Source: MGBC163016 sp964469815
Lineage (GTDB): Bacteria; Actinomycetota; Coriobacteriia; Coriobacteriales; Eggerthellaceae
DNA length: 12,781 bases
Reading direction: 5' to 3'
NCBI GenBank assembly: GCA_964469815.1
Contig: CAYXZC010000054.1
Location: forward strand, 1 to 12,781
Positions 5,927-11,424 of this stretch are shown here, one piece after another. The notes beneath the pieces are model-generated. The model saw only the letters and a program-made list of their open reading frames with translations. It was not told the DNA's origin and searched no databases. The position numbers and the translations under genes are program-made. Each line of letters begins with the position of its first letter. The stretch's first letter is position 1.

Positions 5927-6613
5927 ATGTTGGAAGCGGGACAGTTCAAAGGAAACGGTTTGCAACATATTGGTGGTCATACATTCGAGAAAGCCTCGAA
6001 GACGAAGGAATTGATCGAGAAGAGCGCGCGCATGGCGCTTGCTTCCATTGTTCTGGGGGCGGCTGTGCTATCCGGCGCGCCAAAGGGCATAGATACGGCC
6101 TATGCTGCACAAGGCGATGGTGTCGATCAGGAGGTAGCGCCGATAGTTTCCGTATTGCGTGCAGATACGGACAGATCCTCAGCTGCAGGCGCGGTAGGCG
6201 AGGGGATGGCAGCTCAGATCGCAAAGATGAACAGCGAGGCGCTCTCTGCCATGCCGACCCGTGAGGATGCGTTGCTCGATCTTGCCATTGCCCAGTTGGG
6301 CGTTCCATATGTATTCGGCGGCACCACGCCTTCCGGATTCGATTGCTCCGGCTTCACGCAATATGTCTTCAAGGAAGCGCTCGGCATAGAACTACCACGA
6401 ACGGCTGATGCTCAATATGCGATAGGCGAAGCTGTGTCATTGAACGAGCTTCAGGCAGGGGATCTGGTCTTTTGGGGATCAGGCAAAGGCATCTACCATG
6501 TTGGGATCTACATAGGGGATGGCCAATATATCCATGCCGGTAATCGGTCCAGGAGCATTTGCATCCAGAGTATGAGCGCATATAGCCCATCTTGCGCAAA
6601 ACGCATCATCTAA
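5927..6613 (+). CDS. Secreted NlpC/P60 family peptidoglycan hydrolase
   Basis: The 228-residue protein is a small exported cysteine peptidase expected to cut peptide stems of peptidoglycan. A long charged N-terminus with Lys24, Lys27 and Lys32 precedes a hydrophobic segment (about 36-51) and a signal-peptidase-like site at AYA-AQ (about 60/61). A linker of about 50 residues leads to the NlpC/P60 domain (about 112-228), which has the catalytic Cys140 in FDCSGF, His191 in IYHVGIYIG and His203 in YIHAG. No SH3, LysM or coiled-coil targeting domain is present. The start is uncertain. ATG 5927 is the first possible start in this frame, but AAGG is only 2 nt away, and the good GGAGGG (5896-5901) is 25 nt upstream and better spaced for an ATG at 5911 in another frame. 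A TTG at 5960 with AAAGGA 6 nt before it is a plausible alternative that keeps the signal peptide. Confidence 0.88.
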   Translation: MLEAGQFKGNGLQHIGGHTFEKASKTKELIEKSARMALASIVLGAAVLSGAPKGIDTAYAAQGDGVDQEVAPIVSVLRADTDRSSAAGAVGEGMAAQIAKMNSEALSAMPTREDALLDLAIAQLGVPYVFGGTTPSGFDCSGFTQYVFKEALGIELPRTADAQYAIGEAVSLNELQAGDLVFWGSGKGIYHVGIYIGDGQYIHAGNRSRSICIQSMSAYSPSCAKRII

Positions 6614-6622
6614 GCTCATTTC

Positions 6623-6656
6623 GCCTTTCGAATTAGGTCGAAGGCATCTCTTTTCG
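6623..6656 (+). terminator. Probable intrinsic terminator of the NlpC/P60 gene
   Basis: GCCTTTCGA (6623-6631) pairs with TCGAAGGC (6638-6645) with a single bulged T at 6628 and a loop of ATTAGG, starting 9 nt after the stop codon. The downstream sequence ATCTCTTTTCG supplies a short T-tract. Confidence 0.6.
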
Positions 6657-6704
6657 TATCATCCTTTCGATCATGGCTTATGCCTTTCCGGCTTGGCTTA
6701 GCTC

Positions 6705-6773
6705 GTGTCAAGTCATCGCAAACAATTGCTTCGCAATTCTTTGCTTCAGGTCGCTTTCGCGACACCTTGACAC
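6705..6773. ncRNA. Three-way-junction-like inverted-repeat cluster
   Basis: GTGTCAAG (6705-6712) pairs perfectly with CTTGACAC (6766-6773). Enclosed between them are two hairpins: one of 11 bp with one C-C mismatch (6718-6729 with 6733-6744, loop TTC) and one of 5 bp (GTCGC 6750-6754 with GCGAC 6759-6763, loop TTTC). On the minus strand the loops read GCGAAGC and GCGAAAGC. The first is a known exceptionally stable mini-hairpin sequence, and the second contains a GAAA tetraloop closed by C-G. This favours a minus-strand RNA or a single-stranded DNA function, but no transcript is shown. No protein-coding gene is convincing across this stretch. Confidence 0.4.
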
Positions 6774-6779
6774 TCGCTG

Positions 6780-6810
6780 TTCGCGGTGTTGACTGATCGT
6801 ACACCGCGAA
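6780..6810. repeat. Perfect 10-bp inverted repeat
   Basis: TTCGCGGTGT (6780-6789) and ACACCGCGAA (6801-6810) are exact complements around an 11-nt loop. It sits 7 nt beyond the junction-like cluster and 10 nt before the next hairpin, so it is probably part of the same structured region. No T-tract follows on either side, so it is unlikely to be a simple terminator. Confidence 0.55.
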
Positions 6811-6820
6811 TCGGGATGCG

Positions 6821-6849
6821 AAAACTGCGGTGGTTTATACCACAGTTTT
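6821..6849. repeat. Inverted repeat with A4/T4 flanks, containing a minus-strand extended -10-like sequence
   Basis: AAAACT (6821-6826) and GTGGT (6830-6834) pair with ACCAC (6839-6843) and AGTTTT (6844-6849), giving 11 bp interrupted by a 3-nt bulge (GCG, 6827-6829) around the loop TTAT. The A-run before and T-run after the stem fit a bidirectional terminator. On the minus strand the same place reads TGGTATAAA (6842-6834), an extended -10-like sequence that could start transcription towards the cluster at 6705-6810. These two readings compete and neither is proven. Confidence 0.45.
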
Positions 6850-7072
6850 CTTGCCCTGCAGAATCGCCGTTCAAGGCACAAGCCATGATCAGCTTAAATT
6901 CAACCGCGCTCACTCTCGATGCTTCACATGACTCGGTTCGCTCTCTCATGCATTCATTTATTGCTTTCTTACGAAAGCATATTAAAGATGGTGTTCAGAG
7001 CAAATCGAAAAGGGCTACCCTCGACCTTGTAATGTGCTGTTGTTTCACGCAAATGTGAAAAGAGAGGATCTT
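6850..7072. other. Rest of the spacer between the NlpC/P60 and ZIP genes
   Basis: No convincing coding sequence was found here. Two further perfect hairpins are present: TGCTTTC (6962-6968) with GAAAGCA (6973-6979), loop TTAC, and TTTCAC (7043-7048) with GTGAAA (7055-7060), loop GCAAAT. The second lies 12 nt past the stop codon of the minus-strand ZIP gene and may help end its transcript, although no T-tract follows it in that direction. Short open frames crossing this stretch lack ribosome sites and recognisable motifs. Confidence 0.35.
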
Positions 7073-7939
7073 CTACGCGAAGATTATGACGAGGCCTACG
7101 AGAAGACCCGCCATGATGGCGAAAGCCGGTGCCTTCGATCGATAGATCAGGTAGGCTTCCGGGAATATCTCACCGAATACCACATACAGCATGGCGCCGG
7201 ATGCGAACCCCAAAGAGCAGGCCAGCCCGAAAGGACCGATATCGCCCAGCCAGAATCCGAGCCATGCTCCGATGAGCGTTGGAAGGCCACAGAGAGCTGT
7301 GAGAAGGATCGCCTTAGGGCGTGACATGCCACCGCTTATCAGTGGCACAGCCACAGCCATCCCCTCCGGGATGTTATGAAGTCCGATCAGTATGGCCATC
7401 ACCATCCCTGTGCCGAACAAAAGATCGCCTGAGATGGCGAAACCGGCTCCGATGGTCATGCCTTCAGGGATGTTATGAAGGGCGATCGCGCATGCCATCA
7501 CGATGCCTGCGATAACGAGTGAAGCATGGGATCTGTGCTCTTCGCGCTCCATTGCCAGATAATCTGCGTGGACGAGCTCATCAAGGTCATCATGTGTAAG
7601 AGGATGGTCGGTCTTGGCTGAATGCGGAACCTTGTTCTTCGTGTGCCTGTCGATGATGTAGTTCAGACCGTAAACAACGCCTACACCAGCGATGACAGAG
7701 AGAACGACTATCGCCACTCCCCAGTCGGTGGCTTCCTGTATGGCTTCGATCGCTTCAGCCAAAAGCTCGAAGCAGACCATAGCTGTCATAACGCCGCCGG
7801 CGAACGAAAGAAGAAGGCTGACCGTTTTATTCGAGTCGGTCTTGAACAGCGCTCCTATGGCGCCTCCGACCCCTGTGCCGATGGCACCGGATATGAATGA
7901 AACCAGCGTTACGAACCAAAATGGACTGAGCTCAAGCAA
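7073..7939 (-). CDS. ZIP-family metal transporter (ZupT/GufA-like)
   Basis: This 288-residue inner-membrane protein is expected to import divalent metals such as zinc, and possibly iron or manganese. About eight membrane segments can be seen (roughly 7-30, 38-60, 72-95, 140-162, 175-200, 208-231, 235-256 and 270-288). The metal-binding motif HNIPEG occurs twice, at 155-160 in the fourth segment and 188-193 in the fifth, as in the ZupT/GufA branch. FELLAEAIE near 57-65 and FGEIFPEA near 255-262 match other conserved family positions. The loop between segments three and four (about 96-139) is rich in His, Asp and Glu, with seven histidines, as in ZIP loops thought to bind or sense metal. The start is TTG 7939, with AGAGGG 8 nt upstream. 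It is the last gene of the minus-strand group, 180 nt after the metallopeptidase gene, and may have its own promoter. Confidence 0.9.
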   Translation of the reverse strand: MLELSPFWFVTLVSFISGAIGTGVGGAIGALFKTDSNKTVSLLLSFAGGVMTAMVCFELLAEAIEAIQEATDWGVAIVVLSVIAGVGVVYGLNYIIDRHTKNKVPHSAKTDHPLTHDDLDELVHADYLAMEREEHRSHASLVIAGIVMACAIALHNIPEGMTIGAGFAISGDLLFGTGMVMAILIGLHNIPEGMAVAVPLISGGMSRPKAILLTALCGLPTLIGAWLGFWLGDIGPFGLACSLGFASGAMLYVVFGEIFPEAYLIYRSKAPAFAIMAGLLVGLVIIFA

Positions 7940-7973
7940 CTTGTGTACCCTCTCTGCGATATCTTCGATACAA

Positions 7974-8001
7974 ACGATAGCAAAAAGTTATCCGTATGCA
8001 A
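7974..8001 (-). promoter_or_regulatory. Weak candidate promoter of the ZIP gene
   Basis: On the minus strand TTGCAT (8001-7996) and TATCGT (7979-7974) are separated by 16 nt, 35 nt before the TTG start. Each hexamer matches the consensus only in part. No recognisable Zur, Fur or MntR operator was seen in the 180-nt gap. A 5-bp hairpin (CCGCT 8034-8038 with AGCGG 8047-8051) lies further upstream. Confidence 0.3.
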
Positions 8002-8119
8002 CCTTGATTCCAGATTTGATGTTCATATGTTGACCGCTGGTTTGTGAGCGGGCGCATCTGCAATCGTATATGAAAGCAGGCTGCCGTATTCCCCAAGTTC
8101 GCTCTTTCACCTGAAGGCA

Positions 8120-8527
8120 TCAATATCCCAGAGCATGCATATGCTCATCATCCCACCCGAAATAGTGGCCTATCTCATGTATGACGGTCTTCTTGATCTG
8201 AGCGCGGATCATCATCTCATCAGGAAAGCAGCGCTCGTGCGGTCCTTTGAATATCTGTATGAGGTCGGGCGTTTCGCCTTCGTATAGATCGAAAGAAGCT
8301 TCCGTCAACGGAACGCCGGTGAAGAGCCCTAATATCTCGTTGCCATATCTGATGCCAGCCGGATCTCCGTTCTCATCCAGCTCGACGAGGTCTTCTTGCG
8401 TAGGTTCATCTGCTGCGACCACAGCAACGTTTTCCATCTCTATCAGGAACTCTTCCGGTATGCTGTCGAGCGCATCTTGGATAGCGGCTTCGAACTCTTC
8501 TTCGGTGATGTGGAACATGGCGCTCAC
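8120..8527 (-). CDS. Small zinc metallopeptidase of the Zincin_1 (DUF1025-like) family
   Basis: The 135-residue cytoplasmic protein ends with HEIGHYFGWDD (117-127), an HExxHxxGxxD zinc site in which His117, His121 and Asp127 would bind the metal and Glu118 would be catalytic. Short proteins with this C-terminal motif are widespread in actinobacteria as metallopeptidase family proteins, and their substrates are not established. The N-terminal part (1-60) is acidic and has no signal peptide. The GTG start at 8527 overlaps the stop of the upstream YkgJ-like gene as GTGA, so the two are probably translationally coupled. An in-frame ATG at 8518, three codons later, is the alternative start. Confidence 0.85.
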   Translation of the reverse strand: MSAMFHITEEEFEAAIQDALDSIPEEFLIEMENVAVVAADEPTQEDLVELDENGDPAGIRYGNEILGLFTGVPLTEASFDLYEGETPDLIQIFKGPHERCFPDEMMIRAQIKKTVIHEIGHYFGWDDEHMHALGY

Positions 8528-8880
8528 CGGCCTTGGCGTTGATGTTTTGATACGAATTCCTCATGCAAGTTGCGAAGCGGAATATCATCGGGTATGTGGA
8601 TCTCGGGATGTTGTCTCAATATCTCTCGCCTTGGAACATGGCAGTTGTGAAGGCGGCATATCTGTGGGCGCGCTTCCCAGATCATGCAGGTATGATCGAC
8701 ATTTTGGAAGCAGCATCTTTGCGATCCTTGGTCGATCGGGGAGATCTTGTTCATCCGTACATGATCATGCATACGAGCCAGATCCTCATCGGTGATGGCG
8801 ATGATGTTGATCTCGCAGCAATGACCGCAGCGTTTGCATTCAGGGTATGCGTTAAGAGCGCTCTTGTCAGTCATGTGCAT
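8524..8880 (-). CDS. YkgJ-family cysteine-cluster protein
   Basis: The 118-residue protein carries the CxxCxxCC signature at Cys15, Cys18, Cys21 and Cys22, followed by Cys56, Cys57, Cys65, Cys75 and Cys80. This is the pattern of the YkgJ family, proposed to bind zinc or an iron-sulfur cluster, with no established reaction. It has no signal peptide or membrane segment. ATG 8880 gives the longest protein, but the second ATG at 8874 is better spaced (9 nt) from the AGG at 8884-8886, so the real protein may begin MTDKSAL. The terminator of the upstream gene lies directly in front of its ribosome site, which leaves no room for an ordinary promoter between them. It overlaps the metallopeptidase gene by 4 nt, which suggests a shared metal-linked function; that link is inference. 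Confidence 0.85.
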   Translation of the reverse strand: MHMTDKSALNAYPECKRCGHCCEINIIAITDEDLARMHDHVRMNKISPIDQGSQRCCFQNVDHTCMIWEARPQICRLHNCHVPRREILRQHPEIHIPDDIPLRNLHEEFVSKHQRQGR

Positions 8881-8886
8881 CTACCT

Positions 8887-8919
8887 AAAAAGAAGAACGC
8901 AGGGGAAGCCTGCGTTCTT
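8887..8919 (-). terminator. Intrinsic terminator of the membrane-protein gene
   Basis: The arms at 8893-8903 and 8909-8919 are a perfect 11-bp inverted repeat around a 5-nt loop. Read on the minus strand the stem is followed by TTCTTTTT (8894-8887), a clear T-tract. It begins 20 nt past the stop of the gene ending at 8939 and ends about 7 nt before the next minus-strand start codon. It therefore sits inside the leader of the YkgJ-like gene. Confidence 0.85.
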
Positions 8920-8938
8920 GACATTGCGATATCGTTGT

Positions 8939-9691
8939 CTAAGCCTGGGTGTTCGGATCCTGTGTCTGGGCAGGCGTGGGTTGTGCTTGCTCTGACGAAG
9001 CTTGGTCGGGAGCAGGGATCTCCGTTGTTGGTGCAGCCGGCATAGTGGGTTCTGGCTGCGAAGGCGTGATCGCAATGGGTTGTGCGGCGACAGGCTCTTG
9101 CACCACAGGCTGGGAAGCGACAGGCGCAACAGGGGCGACAGGGGCAACGGGCTGGGACGCGACAGGTGCAGCCGGTGCGACAGGCGTTGTTGGCATCGAC
9201 GGCGCGTATGTGCCGGGCGCAGGATAGGCAGCGGCATAGCCGGACATATAGAGCTGCTTGTCCTTATGGGCGAAGACCGCGATGATGATCAGCAGTATGG
9301 CAACGATGACGCCTGATCCTATGAAACTGACGACCGCTCCAGCTACTGACCAACCGAAGACCATCCCGAGCTTTTGGGGATCGGAGCCGAATCTGAGCGA
9401 TATGATGCCTACAACGAGCGTGAATATGGAGCATACGCAAGCCCAGACCATAAGAGCATTGGTGACGATGCTCACTAATTGCATAGTGGTCGGGTCATAG
9501 TAGTCATCGTAGTAGTAATAGTCGTTGTAATAGGAATAGCTATCGAAAGTGCTATATCCGTATGAGTTCGCCATATCCATGAATACATTGAATAGGCTTG
9601 TCATGAGCAGGCAGAATATAACGCCCAAAGCAGAAATGACGATGACCGCGATGGACATTCCCTTGATCGCTTTACTGTGATCCATTTGCAT
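8939..9691 (-). CDS. Membrane protein with Tyr/Asp-rich loop and Pro/Ala-rich tail, function unknown
   Basis: I do not recognise a specific family beyond a loose resemblance to small DUF4190-type membrane proteins. The 250-residue protein has a short basic N-terminus, a hydrophobic segment at about 12-36, and a loop at 44-66 with eleven tyrosines and five aspartates. A second hydrophobic stretch follows at about 70-98, and a long one at about 108-141 that could be one helix or a two-helix hairpin around a GSG. From about 155 to the end it is low-complexity Pro, Ala, Val, Gln and Thr, with repeated PVAPVAPVAPVASQPV-like units encoded by repeated DNA at about 9110-9190. The start ATG 9691 has AGGAGG (9705-9700) 8 nt upstream. 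Topology of the tail depends on the number of helices, so whether it faces the wall or the cytoplasm is unclear. Confidence 0.8.
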   Translation of the reverse strand: MQMDHSKAIKGMSIAVIVISALGVIFCLLMTSLFNVFMDMANSYGYSTFDSYSYYNDYYYYDDYYDPTTMQLVSIVTNALMVWACVCSIFTLVVGIISLRFGSDPQKLGMVFGWSVAGAVVSFIGSGVIVAILLIIIAVFAHKDKQLYMSGYAAAYPAPGTYAPSMPTTPVAPAAPVASQPVAPVAPVAPVASQPVVQEPVAAQPIAITPSQPEPTMPAAPTTEIPAPDQASSEQAQPTPAQTQDPNTQA

Positions 9692-9999
9692 TCCTGAAGC
9701 CTCCTAGATCCGTTTCATCATGATCGGGCGTGTGGATGAAGCAGTGCGATCCGTGCTCCATGCAACGTTTTCCCGACCTGAATGGGTTTGCCTTCGAAGA
9801 GTCCATTTTAGGCCATCGGTGCAGCTTTTCGAGGGTCGAGCTCTCAAATTCTCCATCGACGTAACGATAATGTAGTTTGTTGAAACAAAGCGGTGCATGT
9901 TGTGTCACAATTTGACAGTTGGGAATGGACGGCTCCGGTTTCGCGACGAGATTTTTCGTTGAAGAAAGTGGGGCGGTGGATACGATCAGAGGTCATCGA
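9692..9999. promoter_or_regulatory. Divergent intergenic region with two palindromes
   Basis: This stretch separates the minus-strand membrane-protein gene from the plus-strand transporter. It contains two operator-like palindromes: TTTGTT (9876-9881) with AACAAA (9884-9889) around GA, and TTGTG (9900-9904) with CACAA (9906-9910) around a single T. GATAAT at 9866-9871 could be a plus-strand -10, but its -35 is poor. The TTGACA at 9912-9917 has no good -10 after it. A minus-strand open frame at 9672-9908 lacks a ribosome site and recognisable motifs. The plus-strand frame of the transporter is also open from 9919. Confidence 0.35.
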
Positions 10000-11421
10000 G
10001 TGGAGCGCGAACAGTTCAAATCCAGGCTCGGATTCATATTGATAAGCGCCGGCTGCGCGATCGGGCTTGGCAATGTATGGCGTTTTCCGTATATTGTCGG
10101 AGAATACGGTGGCGCCGCCTTCATAGTGCTCTATCTGGCATTCCTCGTATTATTGGGACTCCCTATCATGGTGATGGAGTTCGCTGTTGGTCGTGCCAGC
10201 AGAAAGTCGGTCGCTCGAGCCTTCAATGTTCTTGAACCGAAAGACACGCATTGGCATAAGTTCAAGTGGGTGGGCATCATCGGCTTCTATCTATTGATGA
10301 TGTTCTACACCACCGTTGCCGGTTGGATGATCTCCTATATCCCGAAGATGGCTACGACCGATTTCGGTGCGCTGGCCTCGGCCTATTCGGTGCAGTCGCA
10401 AGGCGCGAGCGCAAACCCGTTCGCTGATATGTTCAACTCGATGCTGGCCGATCCCGTGCAGATGGTCGGGTGGATGATAGCGGCGTGCGTGATATCGCTT
10501 TTCGTCTGCTCTTTGGGATTGCAGAAGGGGGTCGAGCGCGTAACCAAGGTGATGATGGTATGCCTGCTCGGGCTCATGTTCATCTTGGCCATCCGCGCGT
10601 GCACTCTCGATGGTGCCGATGCGGGGATATCCTTCTATCTGCATCCTGACTTCAACAAGGCGTTTTCCAGCTGGGATGCTTTTGCCGAGGTCATGTTCGC
10701 GGCCTTGGGTCAGGCATTCTTCACGCTTTCTGTGGGTATCGGTTCCATGGAGATTTTCGGGAGCTATATCGATAAGAAGTACTCGCTTGCAGGAGAAGCG
10801 CTGCGCATCGCCGGTTTGGATACCTTCGTAGCCATAGTGTCGGGTCTTATAATCTTTCCGGCATGCTTCGCTTTCGGAGTGGCACCCGATTCAGGTCCTG
10901 GCCTTGTGTTCATCACGCTCCCGGCTGTTTTCGATCAGATGTGGATGGGAAATCTTTGGGCTACGTTGTTCTTCATCTTCATGGGCTTTGCCGCCATATC
11001 GACGGTCATCGCCGTATTCGAAGGCATATTGAGCTTTTGGATGGATCAGTGGAACATGAGCAGACATCGTGCGGTGGCCATCAATCTGGTGCTCATCCCA
11101 CTACTGTCGCTGCCGTGTGCACTCGGGTTCAACGTTTGGTCGGGCATCGAGATCCCGGCTATAGGCAACATCCAGGCTATCGAGGATTTCCTGTTCTCCA
11201 ACAATATCCTCGTCATAGGCTCTATCGTGTTCGTCCTGTTCTGCACTACGAAGGCAGGGTGGGGATGGGATAACTTCCTTGCAGAGGCGAATGAGGGTGA
11301 GGGACTGAAGTTCCCGCGTTGGCTCTATCTGTGGCTGCGCATCGGAGTGCCCATCCTCATCTTGGCCATATTGATCATGGGTTGGATTCCCTATGTTCAA
11401 GCTTGGATGGGGGTGAGCTGA
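10000..11421 (+). CDS. Sodium-dependent transporter of the SNF (NSS) family
   Basis: This inner-membrane symporter is of the LeuT-fold neurotransmitter:sodium symporter family, which in bacteria imports amino acids or related compounds with Na+. The first membrane segment shows the signature CAIGLGNVWRFPYIVG, with the unwound GNVWRFPY at residues 24-31. KGVERVTK precedes the fifth segment, and GQAFFTLSVGIGSM at about 237-250 matches the sixth. About eleven or twelve segments are visible in all. The start is placed at GTG 10000 because AGAGG (9988-9992) lies 7 nt before it and the protein then begins MEREQFKSRLGFIL, like other family members (473 residues). TTG 9919 or ATG 9925 would add up to 27 residues but lack a Shine-Dalgarno. 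The substrate cannot be told. The hydrolase gene 3 nt downstream suggests an amino acid or gamma-glutamyl amine. Confidence 0.92.
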   Translation: MEREQFKSRLGFILISAGCAIGLGNVWRFPYIVGEYGGAAFIVLYLAFLVLLGLPIMVMEFAVGRASRKSVARAFNVLEPKDTHWHKFKWVGIIGFYLLMMFYTTVAGWMISYIPKMATTDFGALASAYSVQSQGASANPFADMFNSMLADPVQMVGWMIAACVISLFVCSLGLQKGVERVTKVMMVCLLGLMFILAIRACTLDGADAGISFYLHPDFNKAFSSWDAFAEVMFAALGQAFFTLSVGIGSMEIFGSYIDKKYSLAGEALRIAGLDTFVAIVSGLIIFPACFAFGVAPDSGPGLVFITLPAVFDQMWMGNLWATLFFIFMGFAAISTVIAVFEGILSFWMDQWNMSRHRAVAINLVLIPLLSLPCALGFNVWSGIEIPAIGNIQAIEDFLFSNNILVIGSIVFVLFCTTKAGWGWDNFLAEANEGEGLKFPRWLYLWLRIGVPILILAILIMGWIPYVQAWMGVS

Positions 11422-11424
11422 TCG

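Noticed and set aside
6786..7058. A 90-codon plus-strand open frame in the inverted-repeat region
   Set aside because: It starts inside a perfect palindrome, has no Shine-Dalgarno, runs through further hairpins and resembles no known protein.
8949..9227. Glycine- and alanine-rich plus-strand open frame opposite the Pro/Ala tail
   Set aside because: It is the antisense shadow of the repetitive minus-strand coding sequence and has no independent start signal.
9672..9908. A 78-codon minus-strand open frame in the divergent intergenic region
   Set aside because: It begins with GTG without a ribosome site, overlaps the ribosome site and start of the membrane-protein gene, and shows no recognisable motif.
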